A DNA stretch of 64,000 nt from Mycobacterium parmense (GTDB taxonomy: Bacteria > Actinomycetota > Actinomycetes > Mycobacteriales > Mycobacteriaceae): assembly GCF_010730575.1 (NCBI RefSeq), contig NZ_AP022614.1, positions 1,240,001-1,304,000 on the forward strand, written 5' to 3'. The notes under the pieces were generated by a model, which did not search any database, was not told the origin of the DNA, and saw nothing but the letters and a program-made list of their open reading frames with translations. This document shows, piece after piece, positions 29,325 through 39,042 of this stretch. The stretch's first letter is position 1. Every line of letters starts with the position of its first letter. The position numbers and the translations under genes were made by a program.

Positions 29325-30160
29325 CCACGCGGCAAGACGGCATCACCGTCATCGGGGATTGGTCCGTCGGGTACGTCAAGCGTCACCCGCTCGCCTCGCT
29401 GAACACCGTCGGCGAACAGTTCGTCCTCGGCGTGCGCACCCTGCAGTACTTCTTCACCGATCTCGTCACCGGCCGGTTCCAGTGGGAGGAGTTCGTTCGG
29501 CAGGGCGCGTTCATGGCCGGGACGGCGGTGGTGCCGACGGTCCTGGTGTCGCTGCCGGTCAGCGTCACCATGTCGGTGCAGTTCGCGATGCTGGCCGGCC
29601 AGGTGGGCGCCACCTCGCTGGCCGGCGCGGCCAGCGGACTGGCCGTCATCCGGCAGGGCGCGTCGATGGTGGCCGCCATCCTGATGGCCTCGGCCGTCGG
29701 CTCGGCGATCACCGCGGACCTGGGCTCGCGGACCATGCGCGAGGAGACCGACGCCATGGAGGTGATGGGCGTGTCGGTGATACGGCGCCTGGTGGTGCCG
29801 CGGTTCGCCGCGGCGATCATGATCGGCGTCGCGCTCACCGGCTTCGTCTGCTTCGTCGGCTTCTTCGCCAGTTACCTGTTCAACGTGTATGTCCAGGACG
29901 GCTCACCGGGCAGCTTCGTGTCGACGTTCGCGTCGTTCGCCACCCCCGACGACATGATCCTGGCGCTGCTCAAGGCGGTCATCTTCGGGGCCATTGTCGC
30001 CGTCGTCTCGGCGCAGAAGGGGTTGTCGACCAAAGGTGGCCCGACGGGAGTGGCGAACTCGGTGAACGCGGCCGTCGTCGAAGCGATCCTGCTGCTGATG
30101 ATCGTCAACGTCGCCATCAGCCAGCTCTACATCATGCTGGTACCCAGGACGGGGCTATGA
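29321..30160 (+). CDS. yrbEA: YrbEA: MlaE-type permease subunit of mce transporter
   Basis: 279 residues. MlaE-family inner-membrane permease, with an amphipathic N-terminus and about five membrane helices (residues about 60-275). The conserved EETDAMEVMGV loop is the coupling segment that contacts the ATPase (MceG, encoded elsewhere). It forms the membrane channel with YrbEB for import of lipids. ATG 29321 is preferred to a TTG 33 bp upstream because of the ATGA junction with the leader ORF. First gene of the ten-gene mce operon. Confidence 0.92.
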   Translation: MTTRQDGITVIGDWSVGYVKRHPLASLNTVGEQFVLGVRTLQYFFTDLVTGRFQWEEFVRQGAFMAGTAVVPTVLVSLPVSVTMSVQFAMLAGQVGATSLAGAASGLAVIRQGASMVAAILMASAVGSAITADLGSRTMREETDAMEVMGVSVIRRLVVPRFAAAIMIGVALTGFVCFVGFFASYLFNVYVQDGSPGSFVSTFASFATPDDMILALLKAVIFGAIVAVVSAQKGLSTKGGPTGVANSVNAAVVEAILLLMIVNVAISQLYIMLVPRTGL

Positions 30161-31020
30161 CGGTCTCCGCGTACCGGCCCCTGGCGCCGATCTCGCTGCC
30201 GCTGGGGCGGCTCTATCGCAGAGCCGTCAAGCCGATCGTGCGGCTCGGCCACATGCTGGTGTTCTTCGTGCGGGCAGCGGTCGCGGTGCCGATCGCCGTG
30301 CGCCAGTACCGCGGCGAGTTCCTGCGCCTCCTGTCGAACATCACCTGGGGCAACGGCTCTCTGGTGGTGGGCGGCGGCACCGCCGGGGTAGCGGTCGTTC
30401 TCGGCGTTACCGTCGGTGCGCTCATCGGCATCGAGGGCTACAACTTCTTGGACCTCTTGGGGCTGGGCCCGGCCACGGGCCTGGTGTCGTCGTTGGTCAA
30501 CACCCGCGAGCTGGCTCCGTTGATGGCCGCCATGGCATTTGCGATCCAGGGCGGCTGCCGGTTCACCGCGCAGTTGGGGGCGATGCGCATCGCCGAGGAA
30601 ATAGACGCGATGGAATCGATTCCGATCCGGCCGATCCCCTATCTGGTGACCACCCGGCTGCTGGCCTCGGTGGTCGCGATCGTGCCGCTCTACACGGCGT
30701 GCCTGGCCATCGGCTACTTGAGCACTCAGCTGGTGGTGGGGCTGAGCGGCGGCGGCTCCTCGGGGTCCTACCTGCACTACTTCTCGCTGATGCTGGCCGG
30801 CAAGGACATCGTCTATTCGCTGCTGAAGGCCGTCGTCTTCGTGTGGATCGCCTCCACCATCCAGTGCTACTACGGCTATTACGCCAGCGGCGGGCCCGAG
30901 GGTGTGGGCGTGGCCGCCGGTCACGGCATGCGGGCCAGCATCATCGTCATGATCATGACGAACATGTTGCTCACCATGGCGATGTGGGGGGTCGACGCGG
31001 GCGCAAGGTTCGGTGGCTAG
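30157..31020 (+). CDS. yrbEB: YrbEB: second MlaE-type permease subunit
   Basis: 287 residues, paralogue of YrbEA, with the same membrane topology and the coupling loop EEIDAMESIPI. Its ATG overlaps the end of yrbEA (ATGA, 30157-30160), so both are made in equal amounts. It is followed after three bases by mceA. Confidence 0.92.
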   Translation: MTVSAYRPLAPISLPLGRLYRRAVKPIVRLGHMLVFFVRAAVAVPIAVRQYRGEFLRLLSNITWGNGSLVVGGGTAGVAVVLGVTVGALIGIEGYNFLDLLGLGPATGLVSSLVNTRELAPLMAAMAFAIQGGCRFTAQLGAMRIAEEIDAMESIPIRPIPYLVTTRLLASVVAIVPLYTACLAIGYLSTQLVVGLSGGGSSGSYLHYFSLMLAGKDIVYSLLKAVVFVWIASTIQCYYGYYASGGPEGVGVAAGHGMRASIIVMIMTNMLLTMAMWGVDAGARFGG

Positions 31021-31023
31021 GCC

Positions 31024-32622
31024 ATGGGCATCGCGGGCAAGCCGAACGTCCGGTCGAGGAGAAGGGGAAGCCCCAATTCCTTTGAGCTGGACGGGCGCGG
31101 CCCGTCGGACCGGCAACTGCTCGGCTTGGGGTTGCTGGTGGTCGCGGTGGCGGCGGCGCTGACCGCGGGGCTGCTGGCCAAGTCGACGGGCCGCCTCGAG
31201 AACTATGTGAAGGTGGTCGCCGACCTGGTCAACGTCGGCGACGGCCTGCCCCAGAAGTCCGACGTCAAATATCACGGCGTGCTGGTCGGAACCGTCGACA
31301 GCGTCGATCCCGCGGTCGACGGCAAGCCTAACTACGTCCGGATCAACCTCAAAACCGAATTCGCCCAGTCGATCCCGGCCGCGGTCACCGCACGTGTGGT
31401 CCCCAGCAACGTGTTCGCCGTATCGTCGGTTCAACTGGTGGGCAACGGTCCCGGCCGGGCCATCCGCGCGGGCGACCATATTCCCGAAGACACCCGGCTG
31501 CCGACGGTGCTGTTCCAGACCACCATCAGCAAACTGCGCGACCTGCTCTCCGCCACGGGCCGGGGCAGAGAGGACAAGTCCGTCGGCATCATGGCAGCTC
31601 TGGCGGCCGCGACCGACCACCGCCGCGCGAGTCTGCTGACCGGCGCACGCCAACTCAGACGCCTTGTCGATCAACTCAATTCGATCGTCAGCACAGATCC
31701 CGGCCCGTCGACGGTATCGGCGCTCATCGAGGCGACCCGGGGACTGCAGGCCACCGCGCCCGACCTCGTCGACGCCCTGCACCAGGCCGTCGGACCGATG
31801 CAGACCTTCGCCGAGACGCGCGGACAGTTGGCATCGCTCCTCTCCGGCTCCGGCGACACGCTGGACACGGCCCATCGTTCGCTGAACAACCACATCGACC
31901 AACTCGTCAGGATCACAACCGATTTCACGCCGGTGTTCGGTGTGCTGGCACAGAACTCGCACAACCTGCTTCCCGCCGCTATCAAGATGAACACTCTGGC
32001 CGACAAGTTCATGGAAACCGTCGTGACACCGGACGGCCTGCACAACCTGCACGGGATGCTCTCGTTCACCCCCACGTACAGCTACACGCGCGCCGACTGC
32101 CCGCGCTACGGCGAGCTCAAAGGCCCGAGTTGCTATACGGCTCCCCTGGTTCCGGTACGCCCTGATCTGCCGGAAGTGCTGCTGCCGCAGAACTATCAAC
32201 CACCGAAGGACCTGGCACCACCGCCCGGCACGGTGATCGGACCGGACGGCAACCTTGTCGCGGTCGGGCCGCCGCTGATCAACCCGAATCCCGACTTGAC
32301 CGATCCCAACCCGCCGCTTCCGCCGGGGCTCGCACCGTCTCCGCCGGTGCCGGGGACCGCCAACCCCGACAACCCGGACTTCCCGGCGCCGGGGCCCGGC
32401 GACCACGCGCCGTGGATTGCGCCGGTGGCGCCGAAGGCGCCGTGGATTCCGCAGTCGGCATTCGGCGGAAACGTCGGGCCAGTCGGCAGCCCTTACGAGC
32501 GAAACCTGCTGTCGGTGATCACCGGCCGGCCCGCCACCGCCGCGACCGTACTCCTCCTGGGCCCCCTGGCCCGCGGCACGACGGTCTCACGCAAGCACGC
32601 ACCGCCGGACGGACGACCCTGA
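31024..32622 (+). CDS. mceA: MceA substrate-binding/tunnel protein
   Basis: 532 residues. One N-terminal membrane anchor (LLGLGLLVVAVAAALTAGLL), an MCE domain at about 60-140 (VKVVADLVNVGDGLPQKSDVKYHGVLVG), a long helical region to about residue 350, and a Pro-rich tail. Six such subunits make a hexameric tube that carries lipids across the periplasm to the YrbE permease. Two Cys lie in the C-terminal portion (ADCPRYGELKGPSC). Part of an mce operon at a site that holds no mce genes in M. tuberculosis. Confidence 0.92.
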   Translation: MGIAGKPNVRSRRRGSPNSFELDGRGPSDRQLLGLGLLVVAVAAALTAGLLAKSTGRLENYVKVVADLVNVGDGLPQKSDVKYHGVLVGTVDSVDPAVDGKPNYVRINLKTEFAQSIPAAVTARVVPSNVFAVSSVQLVGNGPGRAIRAGDHIPEDTRLPTVLFQTTISKLRDLLSATGRGREDKSVGIMAALAAATDHRRASLLTGARQLRRLVDQLNSIVSTDPGPSTVSALIEATRGLQATAPDLVDALHQAVGPMQTFAETRGQLASLLSGSGDTLDTAHRSLNNHIDQLVRITTDFTPVFGVLAQNSHNLLPAAIKMNTLADKFMETVVTPDGLHNLHGMLSFTPTYSYTRADCPRYGELKGPSCYTAPLVPVRPDLPEVLLPQNYQPPKDLAPPPGTVIGPDGNLVAVGPPLINPNPDLTDPNPPLPPGLAPSPPVPGTANPDNPDFPAPGPGDHAPWIAPVAPKAPWIPQSAFGGNVGPVGSPYERNLLSVITGRPATAATVLLLGPLARGTTVSRKHAPPDGRP

Positions 32623-33686
32623 TGAGATTTCGTGGACCGTTGATCGGCCTGAGCCTTTTCATGGTGGCGGCGCTGACGCTGACCTGGCTGGTGTATGTGA
32701 GCCTGCGTCGTGACGTGGCCGGCAAGACGGCACCCTACTCGGCGCTGTTCACCGACGTGTACGGGCTGCGCGAGGGCGACGATGTCCGGATGGCCGGAGT
32801 GCGGGTGGGCCGGGTCGAAAAGATCGACGTCGACGGCAAATTGGCGAAGGTCTCGTTCGTCGTGCAGACCGAGCAGCGACTTTACGGCAACACGGTCGCC
32901 TCGGTGAGCTACCAGAACATCGTCGGGCAGCGTTACCTCGGTCTGTCGTTGGGCAAAGAGGGCGCCGGCGGCGGTCCGGCGGCGCTGCCGCCGGGTAGCG
33001 TCATCCCGCCCGAGCGCACCGAACCATCCTTCGACGTCACCGCGCTGCTCAACGGCTACGAGCCGCTGTTCAGCTTGTTCAACCCGCGCGACGCCGACAA
33101 CCTCACCAACGCGGTCCTGCAGTCGCTGCAGGGCGACACCTCATCGCTCGCCACCTTGATCGGCCAAACCACAACGCTCACCGAGACATTCGCCGGCCGC
33201 GACCAGGACCTCGGCGGCGCCATCACCAACCTCGACAAGGTGCTGGGCAACCTCGCCGCCCAGAACGACAACCTCGACGCCATGATCACGCAGACTTCCG
33301 GCATGGTCTCCGAGCTCGACGGCCGACGCCCGGAGCTCGTCTCTTCCGCGGGCACGCTGGCGCGGGTGCTGGGCCGGCTGTCGAACTCCGCCACGGACGT
33401 CTACCCGGCGGCGCGTGAATTCGTCGACCGACAGCCGGGCGCCGGGCGGCACATGCTCGACGTCGAGCCGCAGGTCGCGTTCTTCGCCGACAACGTCCCG
33501 CTGCTGATGAAGGGCCTCATCCGCGCCGGGAACCAGGGCGCCTACGGCAACGGCTACGTGTGCGACGTCAACCTGCTGGGGTTCTTCCCCGGCCTCAACG
33601 ACATCGTGCCGATCATCGTCGCCGCAGCGACCCCCGGCAACAGGGCGATGCACACTCCGCTCTGCAGGAACACCGCAAATGGCTGA
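32622..33686 (+). CDS. mceB: MceB subunit
   Basis: 354 residues. N-terminal membrane anchor or uncleaved signal (LIGLSLFMVAALTLTWLVYV), MCE domain about 38-120 (LFTDVYGLREGDDVRMAGVRVGRV), then long helices ending in the conserved NGYVCDVN. ATG 32622 overlaps the mceA stop by one base. It is part of the heterohexameric MceA-F tube. Confidence 0.92.
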   Translation: MRFRGPLIGLSLFMVAALTLTWLVYVSLRRDVAGKTAPYSALFTDVYGLREGDDVRMAGVRVGRVEKIDVDGKLAKVSFVVQTEQRLYGNTVASVSYQNIVGQRYLGLSLGKEGAGGGPAALPPGSVIPPERTEPSFDVTALLNGYEPLFSLFNPRDADNLTNAVLQSLQGDTSSLATLIGQTTTLTETFAGRDQDLGGAITNLDKVLGNLAAQNDNLDAMITQTSGMVSELDGRRPELVSSAGTLARVLGRLSNSATDVYPAAREFVDRQPGAGRHMLDVEPQVAFFADNVPLLMKGLIRAGNQGAYGNGYVCDVNLLGFFPGLNDIVPIIVAAATPGNRAMHTPLCRNTANG

Positions 33687-34746
33687 CCCGTCCGCACGCC
33701 CCGGGCCCAACCGCCTGCTCGAGAGGGCGGCGCGGCGTCCCCTGGAGAGCTACAACAAGACCTGGCTCGGATTCATCGCCGCCGCGGTGGTCGCCGTCGT
33801 GATCGGCGCCATGCTCGTGGTCCACCTGCTCGGTGTCGGATACCGCCACTACACCGCGGAGTTCGCGCAGGCCGCGTCCCTGCGGGCCGGCAACCCGATC
33901 ATGCTCGCGGGCATACCCGTCGGCGATGTCACCAGCATGAAGCTCGACGGCGACCATGTCGAGGCCGGCCTGAAGATCCGTGACGACATCGCGCTGGGCC
34001 GGGATTCGAAAGCGGCGATCAAGCTGACCACCATCCTCGGTGGCCGTTACCTGGCCATCTCGCCCGACGGCCCGGGTGGACTGCCGCGCAACACATTCGA
34101 CCTCAAACACACCGAAGTCCCCTATGACCTGCAGGCCGCACTGAAGGACGCCACCACCACATTCGAGCAGGTGGACTCCGACCGCTTCGCCCAATCGCTT
34201 ACCGTGCTCGGCAGACAGCTCAACGGCATGCCCGAGCTGATGCCCCAGGCGCTGGCCAACATCGATGCGCTGTCGTCGATCATCGCCCAGCGGCGCGATC
34301 AACTGGGGCAGTTGCTCGAGAACACCGAGCGGATCACCAACACGTTGCGCAACCAGCAGTCCAGGGTGGGCAACCTGATCAACCAGAGCCAGGACCTGAT
34401 GGGTTTGTTCGTGGCGCGACGTGCGGTCTTCCACGCGATGATGCAATCCATACAGAGCCTGGTGGACGTGCTGAGCAAGATCGTCATCAACGACCGCCCT
34501 GCCCTGGACGCCCTGATCAGGGACATGGCGGACCTGACCGGCCTGATGGGCAAACACAACGACCTGATGCGAAACATGTTGCAGGCCAGCCCGATCCTGA
34601 TGCGCGAGGCAGCCAACATCACAGGAGACGGCAACGCGGTGGTCGGCAACGGTCCCGGCGGCGCGGTCATCGACTCGTGGATGTGCGCGATAAGCGGGCG
34701 CGCCAAGCAGTTCGGGATGATCCCGTACTTCAAGGACTGCAAATGA
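33679..34746 (+). CDS. mceC: MceC subunit
   Basis: 355 residues. A membrane anchor at about 28-52 (TWLGFIAAAVVAVVIGAML), MCE domain about 58-140 (YTAEFAQAASLRAGNPIMLAGIPVG), helical barrel region after that. Overlaps mceB by 8 bp and mceD by 4 bp. Confidence 0.92.
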   Translation: MADPSARPGPNRLLERAARRPLESYNKTWLGFIAAAVVAVVIGAMLVVHLLGVGYRHYTAEFAQAASLRAGNPIMLAGIPVGDVTSMKLDGDHVEAGLKIRDDIALGRDSKAAIKLTTILGGRYLAISPDGPGGLPRNTFDLKHTEVPYDLQAALKDATTTFEQVDSDRFAQSLTVLGRQLNGMPELMPQALANIDALSSIIAQRRDQLGQLLENTERITNTLRNQQSRVGNLINQSQDLMGLFVARRAVFHAMMQSIQSLVDVLSKIVINDRPALDALIRDMADLTGLMGKHNDLMRNMLQASPILMREAANITGDGNAVVGNGPGGAVIDSWMCAISGRAKQFGMIPYFKDCK

Positions 34747-35849
34747 GAAGGCTGATCGTGGCGTTGGCAGCCGTCCTGGCCGTGGCGATCGCCGCCACCG
34801 GCCTCGGCTGGTGGTTTGAAGGCCGCGGCGAAGGACCGATGACCGTCACCGCCCAGTTCGACAGCGCCGCAGGCCTGTACGAGGGCAATGTGGTGGCCTC
34901 GCTGGGCATGCCGGTAGGCAAGATCACCAAGATCACCCCGCGGGGCGGCTACGTCGAGGTCGAGTTCACCGTCGATCGCCACGTCAAGATCCCCGCCGAC
35001 GCCCAGGCCGTCACGGTGTCGACGTCCATCCTCAGCGACCGCCAGATCGAGCTCACGCCGCCATACCGCGGCGGGCCGGTCCTGCAGAACCACGACACCA
35101 TCGGGTTGACGCGCACCAAGACGCCCATCGAATTCAGCCGTGTGCTGGGCGTTTTCGAGAAGGTGTCCAAGTCGCTGGAAGGGGATGGCCACGGCGGCGG
35201 CCCCATCGCCGACATTCTCAACGGCAGCGCCGACATCGTCAACGGCAACGGAGCACAAACCAGGCAGGCGCTCGACGGGCTGTCGAAGGCGCTGCGCCTG
35301 AGCGGCGACGGCGGAGCGGCCAGCCGCGAGCAGATCACCGCGATCATCACCAACGTCAGCTCGCTGTTCGACGCCGCCGCCAGAAACGACGCGAAACTCC
35401 GCGAGTTCGCGTCGACCATCCACCAGCTCGCCCAGATCATGGCCGACGAGGACCTCGGCGGCGGCAGCACGGGCAAACGATTCGAGCAACTCGTCCAGCG
35501 GGCCGGCGATCTGGTCGAGGCGAACCGTGACGTCTTCAAGCAGGCCATCGCCAATTCCCACGGCACGCTGGACGCCGTGGTCGCCCAGCAGCGCGACCTC
35601 GCCGAGGTCCTCGACGTCGCACCCATGCTGGCCGACAACGTCTACAACGTGATCGACCAGGCCAACGGCAGCATCCGGGCGCGCGTGCTCACCGACCGGG
35701 TGATCTTCGACAGCCAGTACGCCAAGGAGATATGCAACCTGATGGGCCTGCGGCAACTGGGCTGCAGCACCGGGACCCCACAGGATTACGGCCCCGATTT
35801 CGGGCTGACCTATGTGCTCGACGGCCTGGCCGCGATGGGGCAGAAATGA
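34743..35849 (+). CDS. mceD: MceD subunit
   Basis: 368 residues. N-terminal hydrophobic segment (LIVALAAVLAVAIAATGLGWW), MCE domain about 33-115 (AQFDSAAGLYEGNVVASLGMPVG), helical region with Asn/Asp-rich turns. The C-terminus holds CNLMGLRQLGC, a likely disulfide. ATG 34743 overlaps the mceC stop. Confidence 0.92.
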   Translation: MRRLIVALAAVLAVAIAATGLGWWFEGRGEGPMTVTAQFDSAAGLYEGNVVASLGMPVGKITKITPRGGYVEVEFTVDRHVKIPADAQAVTVSTSILSDRQIELTPPYRGGPVLQNHDTIGLTRTKTPIEFSRVLGVFEKVSKSLEGDGHGGGPIADILNGSADIVNGNGAQTRQALDGLSKALRLSGDGGAASREQITAIITNVSSLFDAAARNDAKLREFASTIHQLAQIMADEDLGGGSTGKRFEQLVQRAGDLVEANRDVFKQAIANSHGTLDAVVAQQRDLAEVLDVAPMLADNVYNVIDQANGSIRARVLTDRVIFDSQYAKEICNLMGLRQLGCSTGTPQDYGPDFGLTYVLDGLAAMGQK

Positions 35850-37066
35850 CGGCCCGGCGCGGCAGAGCCGCCCTCGCGATGGCGGTGTCCGCCGCCCTCG
35901 TCAGCTCCGGGTGCGCGACGAACGGGCTTGCCAGCCTTCCGCTTCCGGCCCCCGGTCTGGGTACCGGCGGCTACACGCTGACCGCGGTGTTCGCCAGCGC
36001 CCTCAACCTGCCGGCGAACGCCAAGGTGAAGCTCGCCGGCGCCGACGTAGGCCAGGTCGAGTCGATGGTCGCGCGCAACTACACCGCGGTGACCACGCTG
36101 CGGATCCGGCGCGACGTGCTGTTGCCGCGCGGCAGCACCGCCGAGTTGCGCACCGCCACCCCACTGGGCGACGTGTTCGTGGCGCTCAAACCGCCCGCGG
36201 ACGACCCCCCGGAAATGCCGATGCTGCATGACGGCGACACCATCGGTCTGGAGTCCACCGGGGCGGCCTCGACCTTCGAGTCGGTGCTGAGTTCGGCCGC
36301 GGTGATGGTCAACGGCGGCGCGGTGCGCAATTTCACCAACCTCATCAACGGCCTCGGCAACGCCGCGGGCGACCGCGGCCAGGCGTTCGGCGAGTTGGTT
36401 CGCAGGTCCAACCAGCTGCTGGGCACGCTGGACGCCCGGTCCGGGCAGCTGTCGACCGCGATGACCGAGATGTCGCGCCTGTCCGGCGAACTCGAGTCCA
36501 AAGACGACGCCATGACCGAGTTGATGGCGGCCGCCGGTCCGGGCACCGATGCGCTGGCGTCCAACACGACACAGCTTTCCGGCCTGGCGATCCAGCTCGG
36601 CGACACCGCCCGGCTGCTGTCCCGGTTCCCCTCGATCGGCGGAACCGACACCAGCGGCCGAAGCATCGTTTCTGACCTGAACACGATCGCCGCGGCCGCC
36701 AATGACGTTGCGGTGAGCCCGGATACGAGTTGGCTGGCGGTCAACCGACTCCTTCCGCCGATGATCAAGGTCACCGCGGGGTATTCGGTTGCCGTCAGCG
36801 CCAGCTTCGACAAGCTGATCCTCGGTTCGATACCCGACATCGGATTTCCCGGAGACGTCGGCCTGCACGGACCGCACCGCTACAACTGGAACCAGTTCAT
36901 CGGCTCGCTGAAGTACACCCTGTGGCGTCTGCAGGAGCGGGTGGTCGGGCGCGGGCCGAACTCACCGCAGGTGCCGTTGATACCCGATCCCGTGGTCCCC
37001 GGCCAGCTCGACATCGCCCCCGCGCCGGCACCGCCCGGCCCGAATCCGCCCGGACCACAGCGATGA
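35846..37066 (+). CDS. mceE: MceE lipoprotein subunit (LprK-like)
   Basis: 406 residues with a lipoprotein signal: lipobox VSSGC, lipidated Cys near residue 23. MCE domain about 40-125 (AVFASALNLPANAKVKLAGADVG), helices, and a Pro-rich tail. In every complete mce operon the fifth Mce protein is the lipoprotein, which fits this order. ATG overlaps mceD by four bases. Confidence 0.92.
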   Translation: MTARRGRAALAMAVSAALVSSGCATNGLASLPLPAPGLGTGGYTLTAVFASALNLPANAKVKLAGADVGQVESMVARNYTAVTTLRIRRDVLLPRGSTAELRTATPLGDVFVALKPPADDPPEMPMLHDGDTIGLESTGAASTFESVLSSAAVMVNGGAVRNFTNLINGLGNAAGDRGQAFGELVRRSNQLLGTLDARSGQLSTAMTEMSRLSGELESKDDAMTELMAAAGPGTDALASNTTQLSGLAIQLGDTARLLSRFPSIGGTDTSGRSIVSDLNTIAAAANDVAVSPDTSWLAVNRLLPPMIKVTAGYSVAVSASFDKLILGSIPDIGFPGDVGLHGPHRYNWNQFIGSLKYTLWRLQERVVGRGPNSPQVPLIPDPVVPGQLDIAPAPAPPGPNPPGPQR

Positions 37067-38322
37067 CCGCGCTGATCGCGGACTCCGCCAACACGCTGGT
37101 CCGCCTGGTCCGGGCGGGCCACCGGCAGCAGGTTTGGCTGTCGGTGGCCGGCCTGGTGATCACTCTGGTGGTGGCGACGGCTTACCTGCTCATCGGCGCG
37201 TTGCGGGTGGCGCCGCTGGCGCCGTCCTACCGGGTCACCGTGCAACTGCCCGAATCCGGTGGCCTGCTGCCCAACCAGGACGTCACGCTGCGGGGGGTGC
37301 GGATCGGGCACATCGAGTCGTTGCGCATCACCGACCGCGGCGTCGACGCCGTCGCCGACATCACGTCGACGCTGCGGATCCCGGCCTCGGCCGTCGCGCA
37401 CGTCTCGGCACTGTCCCCCGCCGGCGAACAGTTCATCAACCTCGAGCCCGAGTCCGAGGCGGGGCCGTTCCTGCGTGACGGCAGCGTCATCGCGCTGGAC
37501 CGCACCACCGTCCCGGTGAGCCTGGCGCAGTTGCTCGAGGGGGCCAACGGGCTTCTGGCGCAGGTGAACCCGCGCAAGATCGAGCGGATGAAGAAGGAGC
37601 TGAGCCTCAGCACGCAGGGCCCGGCCAAGCTGGCCGCCATCGTCGACGGCGGCACGTTCCTGCTGTCGACACTCGACTCGGTGCTGCCCGAGACCACCAG
37701 CATCATCAAGACCAGCCGGGTGGTGCTGACACTGGCGGCCGACAAGAATCCCGGACTGGCCACCACCACCGCGGACCTCGACCGCACGCTGAGCGGGGTG
37801 GCCAGGATGCAGGGCGGCTATCGGCGTCTGACCGAGGAGTCCCCGCGCGCCCTGCGGGGCATCGACAACCTTTTCGCCGACAACTCCGACACCATGGTGC
37901 AGCTGCTGGGCAGCATGGCCACCACCTCACAGCTGCTGTACCTGCGGGTACCGGCGCTCAACGCGCTGTTCCCGAGCTATCGCGGCTCGGTGCTGGACGC
38001 GTTCGCCAAGATCTTCCACGACGGCGGGGTGTGGGGCACCGCGGAGATCTGGCCCCGCTACGCCTGCGACTACGGAACGCCGGCCCACTCGCCGTCCACC
38101 GCCGATTTCGAGGAGCCGTTCATGTACACGTACTGCCGCGACACCGACCCGGGTGTGCTGATCCGCGGGGCCAAGAATGCGCCGCGGCCAGGCGGCGACG
38201 ACACCGCCGGCCCCCCGCCCGGTGCCGATCTGGGGCGCAGAACCGATCCGACGCCGCGGGGCCGGTTCACGGTGCCCACGCCCTATGGCGGCCCGCCGTT
38301 GCCGATCGAACCGCCGCACTGA
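37063..38322 (+). CDS. mceF: MceF subunit
   Basis: 419 residues. Membrane anchor about 24-47 (VWLSVAGLVITLVVATAYLLI), MCE domain about 55-135 (VQLPESGGLLPNQDVTLRGVRIG), helices and a C-terminal Gly/Pro-rich tail. Completes the set of six Mce subunits. ATG overlaps the mceE stop by four bases. Confidence 0.92.
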   Translation: MTALIADSANTLVRLVRAGHRQQVWLSVAGLVITLVVATAYLLIGALRVAPLAPSYRVTVQLPESGGLLPNQDVTLRGVRIGHIESLRITDRGVDAVADITSTLRIPASAVAHVSALSPAGEQFINLEPESEAGPFLRDGSVIALDRTTVPVSLAQLLEGANGLLAQVNPRKIERMKKELSLSTQGPAKLAAIVDGGTFLLSTLDSVLPETTSIIKTSRVVLTLAADKNPGLATTTADLDRTLSGVARMQGGYRRLTEESPRALRGIDNLFADNSDTMVQLLGSMATTSQLLYLRVPALNALFPSYRGSVLDAFAKIFHDGGVWGTAEIWPRYACDYGTPAHSPSTADFEEPFMYTYCRDTDPGVLIRGAKNAPRPGGDDTAGPPPGADLGRRTDPTPRGRFTVPTPYGGPPLPIEPPH

Positions 38323-38355
38323 TAGCCAGACCACGTCCAGCGCAGGGAGAAGATT

Positions 38356-39042
38356 GTGGTTGCCACCGAAGAAAAAGAAACCCCGGCCGAGCCCGAGAAG
38401 TTGGAAGCCCCGGCCGAAGAGCCGGACGCCGACGAGACCGGCGCCGGCGAGGTCGACGCGAAGGCGACCGACCTGGCCGCCGAAGCCGAAGCCGAAGAGG
38501 CCGAAGAGGCCGACCAAGCCGACCGGCCCTTCAAACGCAGGCGCCCCGAGCGCCGCAAGCGGCCCTGGCGACGATATCTGCGCCGCGGTGCGCTTCCGGC
38601 GTTACTGGTTGCGTCGCTTGCGGTTTCGGGCTTACTCGGCTGGCGGCAATGGCAGGAGCATGAGGTGAAGCTGGCCGGCCAGCAGGCCCAGCAGGCCGCC
38701 ATCGCCTACGCGCAGGTGCTGACGAGCATCGACTCCAACAAGGTCGACGAGAACTTCCGGCAGGTGCTCGACGGCGCGACCGGCGAGTTCAAGGACATGT
38801 ATACACAGTCCAGCGTGCAGCTTCGGCAACTGCTGATCGACAACAAGGCCACCGCACACGGGGTGGTGGTGGATTCGGCCATCCAATCGGAGTCCACGAA
38901 CAAGGTTGTGGTGCTGGTCTTCATCGACCAGACGGTGACCAACATGCAGGCGCCCGATCCGCGCATCGACCGCAGCAGGATCAAGATGACGATGGAGAAG
39001 ATCGACGGCCGGTGGCGGGCGAGCAAGGTCCAGCTGCTGTGA
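38356..39042 (+). CDS. Mce-associated membrane protein (Mam)
   Basis: 228 residues. An extremely acidic cytoplasmic N-terminus (first 55 residues rich in Glu, Asp and Ala), a basic patch before the membrane (RRRPERRKRPWRRYLRR), one transmembrane helix (ALPALLVASLAVSGLLG), and an extracytoplasmic NTF2-like domain (QAAIAYAQVLTSIDSNKVDENFRQV). Mam proteins stabilise Mce complexes and follow mce genes in most operons. GTG 38356. It overlaps the next gene by four bases. Confidence 0.85.
   Translation: MVATEEKETPAEPEKLEAPAEEPDADETGAGEVDAKATDLAAEAEAEEAEEADQADRPFKRRRPERRKRPWRRYLRRGALPALLVASLAVSGLLGWRQWQEHEVKLAGQQAQQAAIAYAQVLTSIDSNKVDENFRQVLDGATGEFKDMYTQSSVQLRQLLIDNKATAHGVVVDSAIQSESTNKVVVLVFIDQTVTNMQAPDPRIDRSRIKMTMEKIDGRWRASKVQLL

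Noticed and set aside
30127..32406. Minus-strand 759-codon frame opposite the mce genes
   Set aside because: Antisense shadow; the plus strand encodes intact YrbE and Mce domains with coupled starts.
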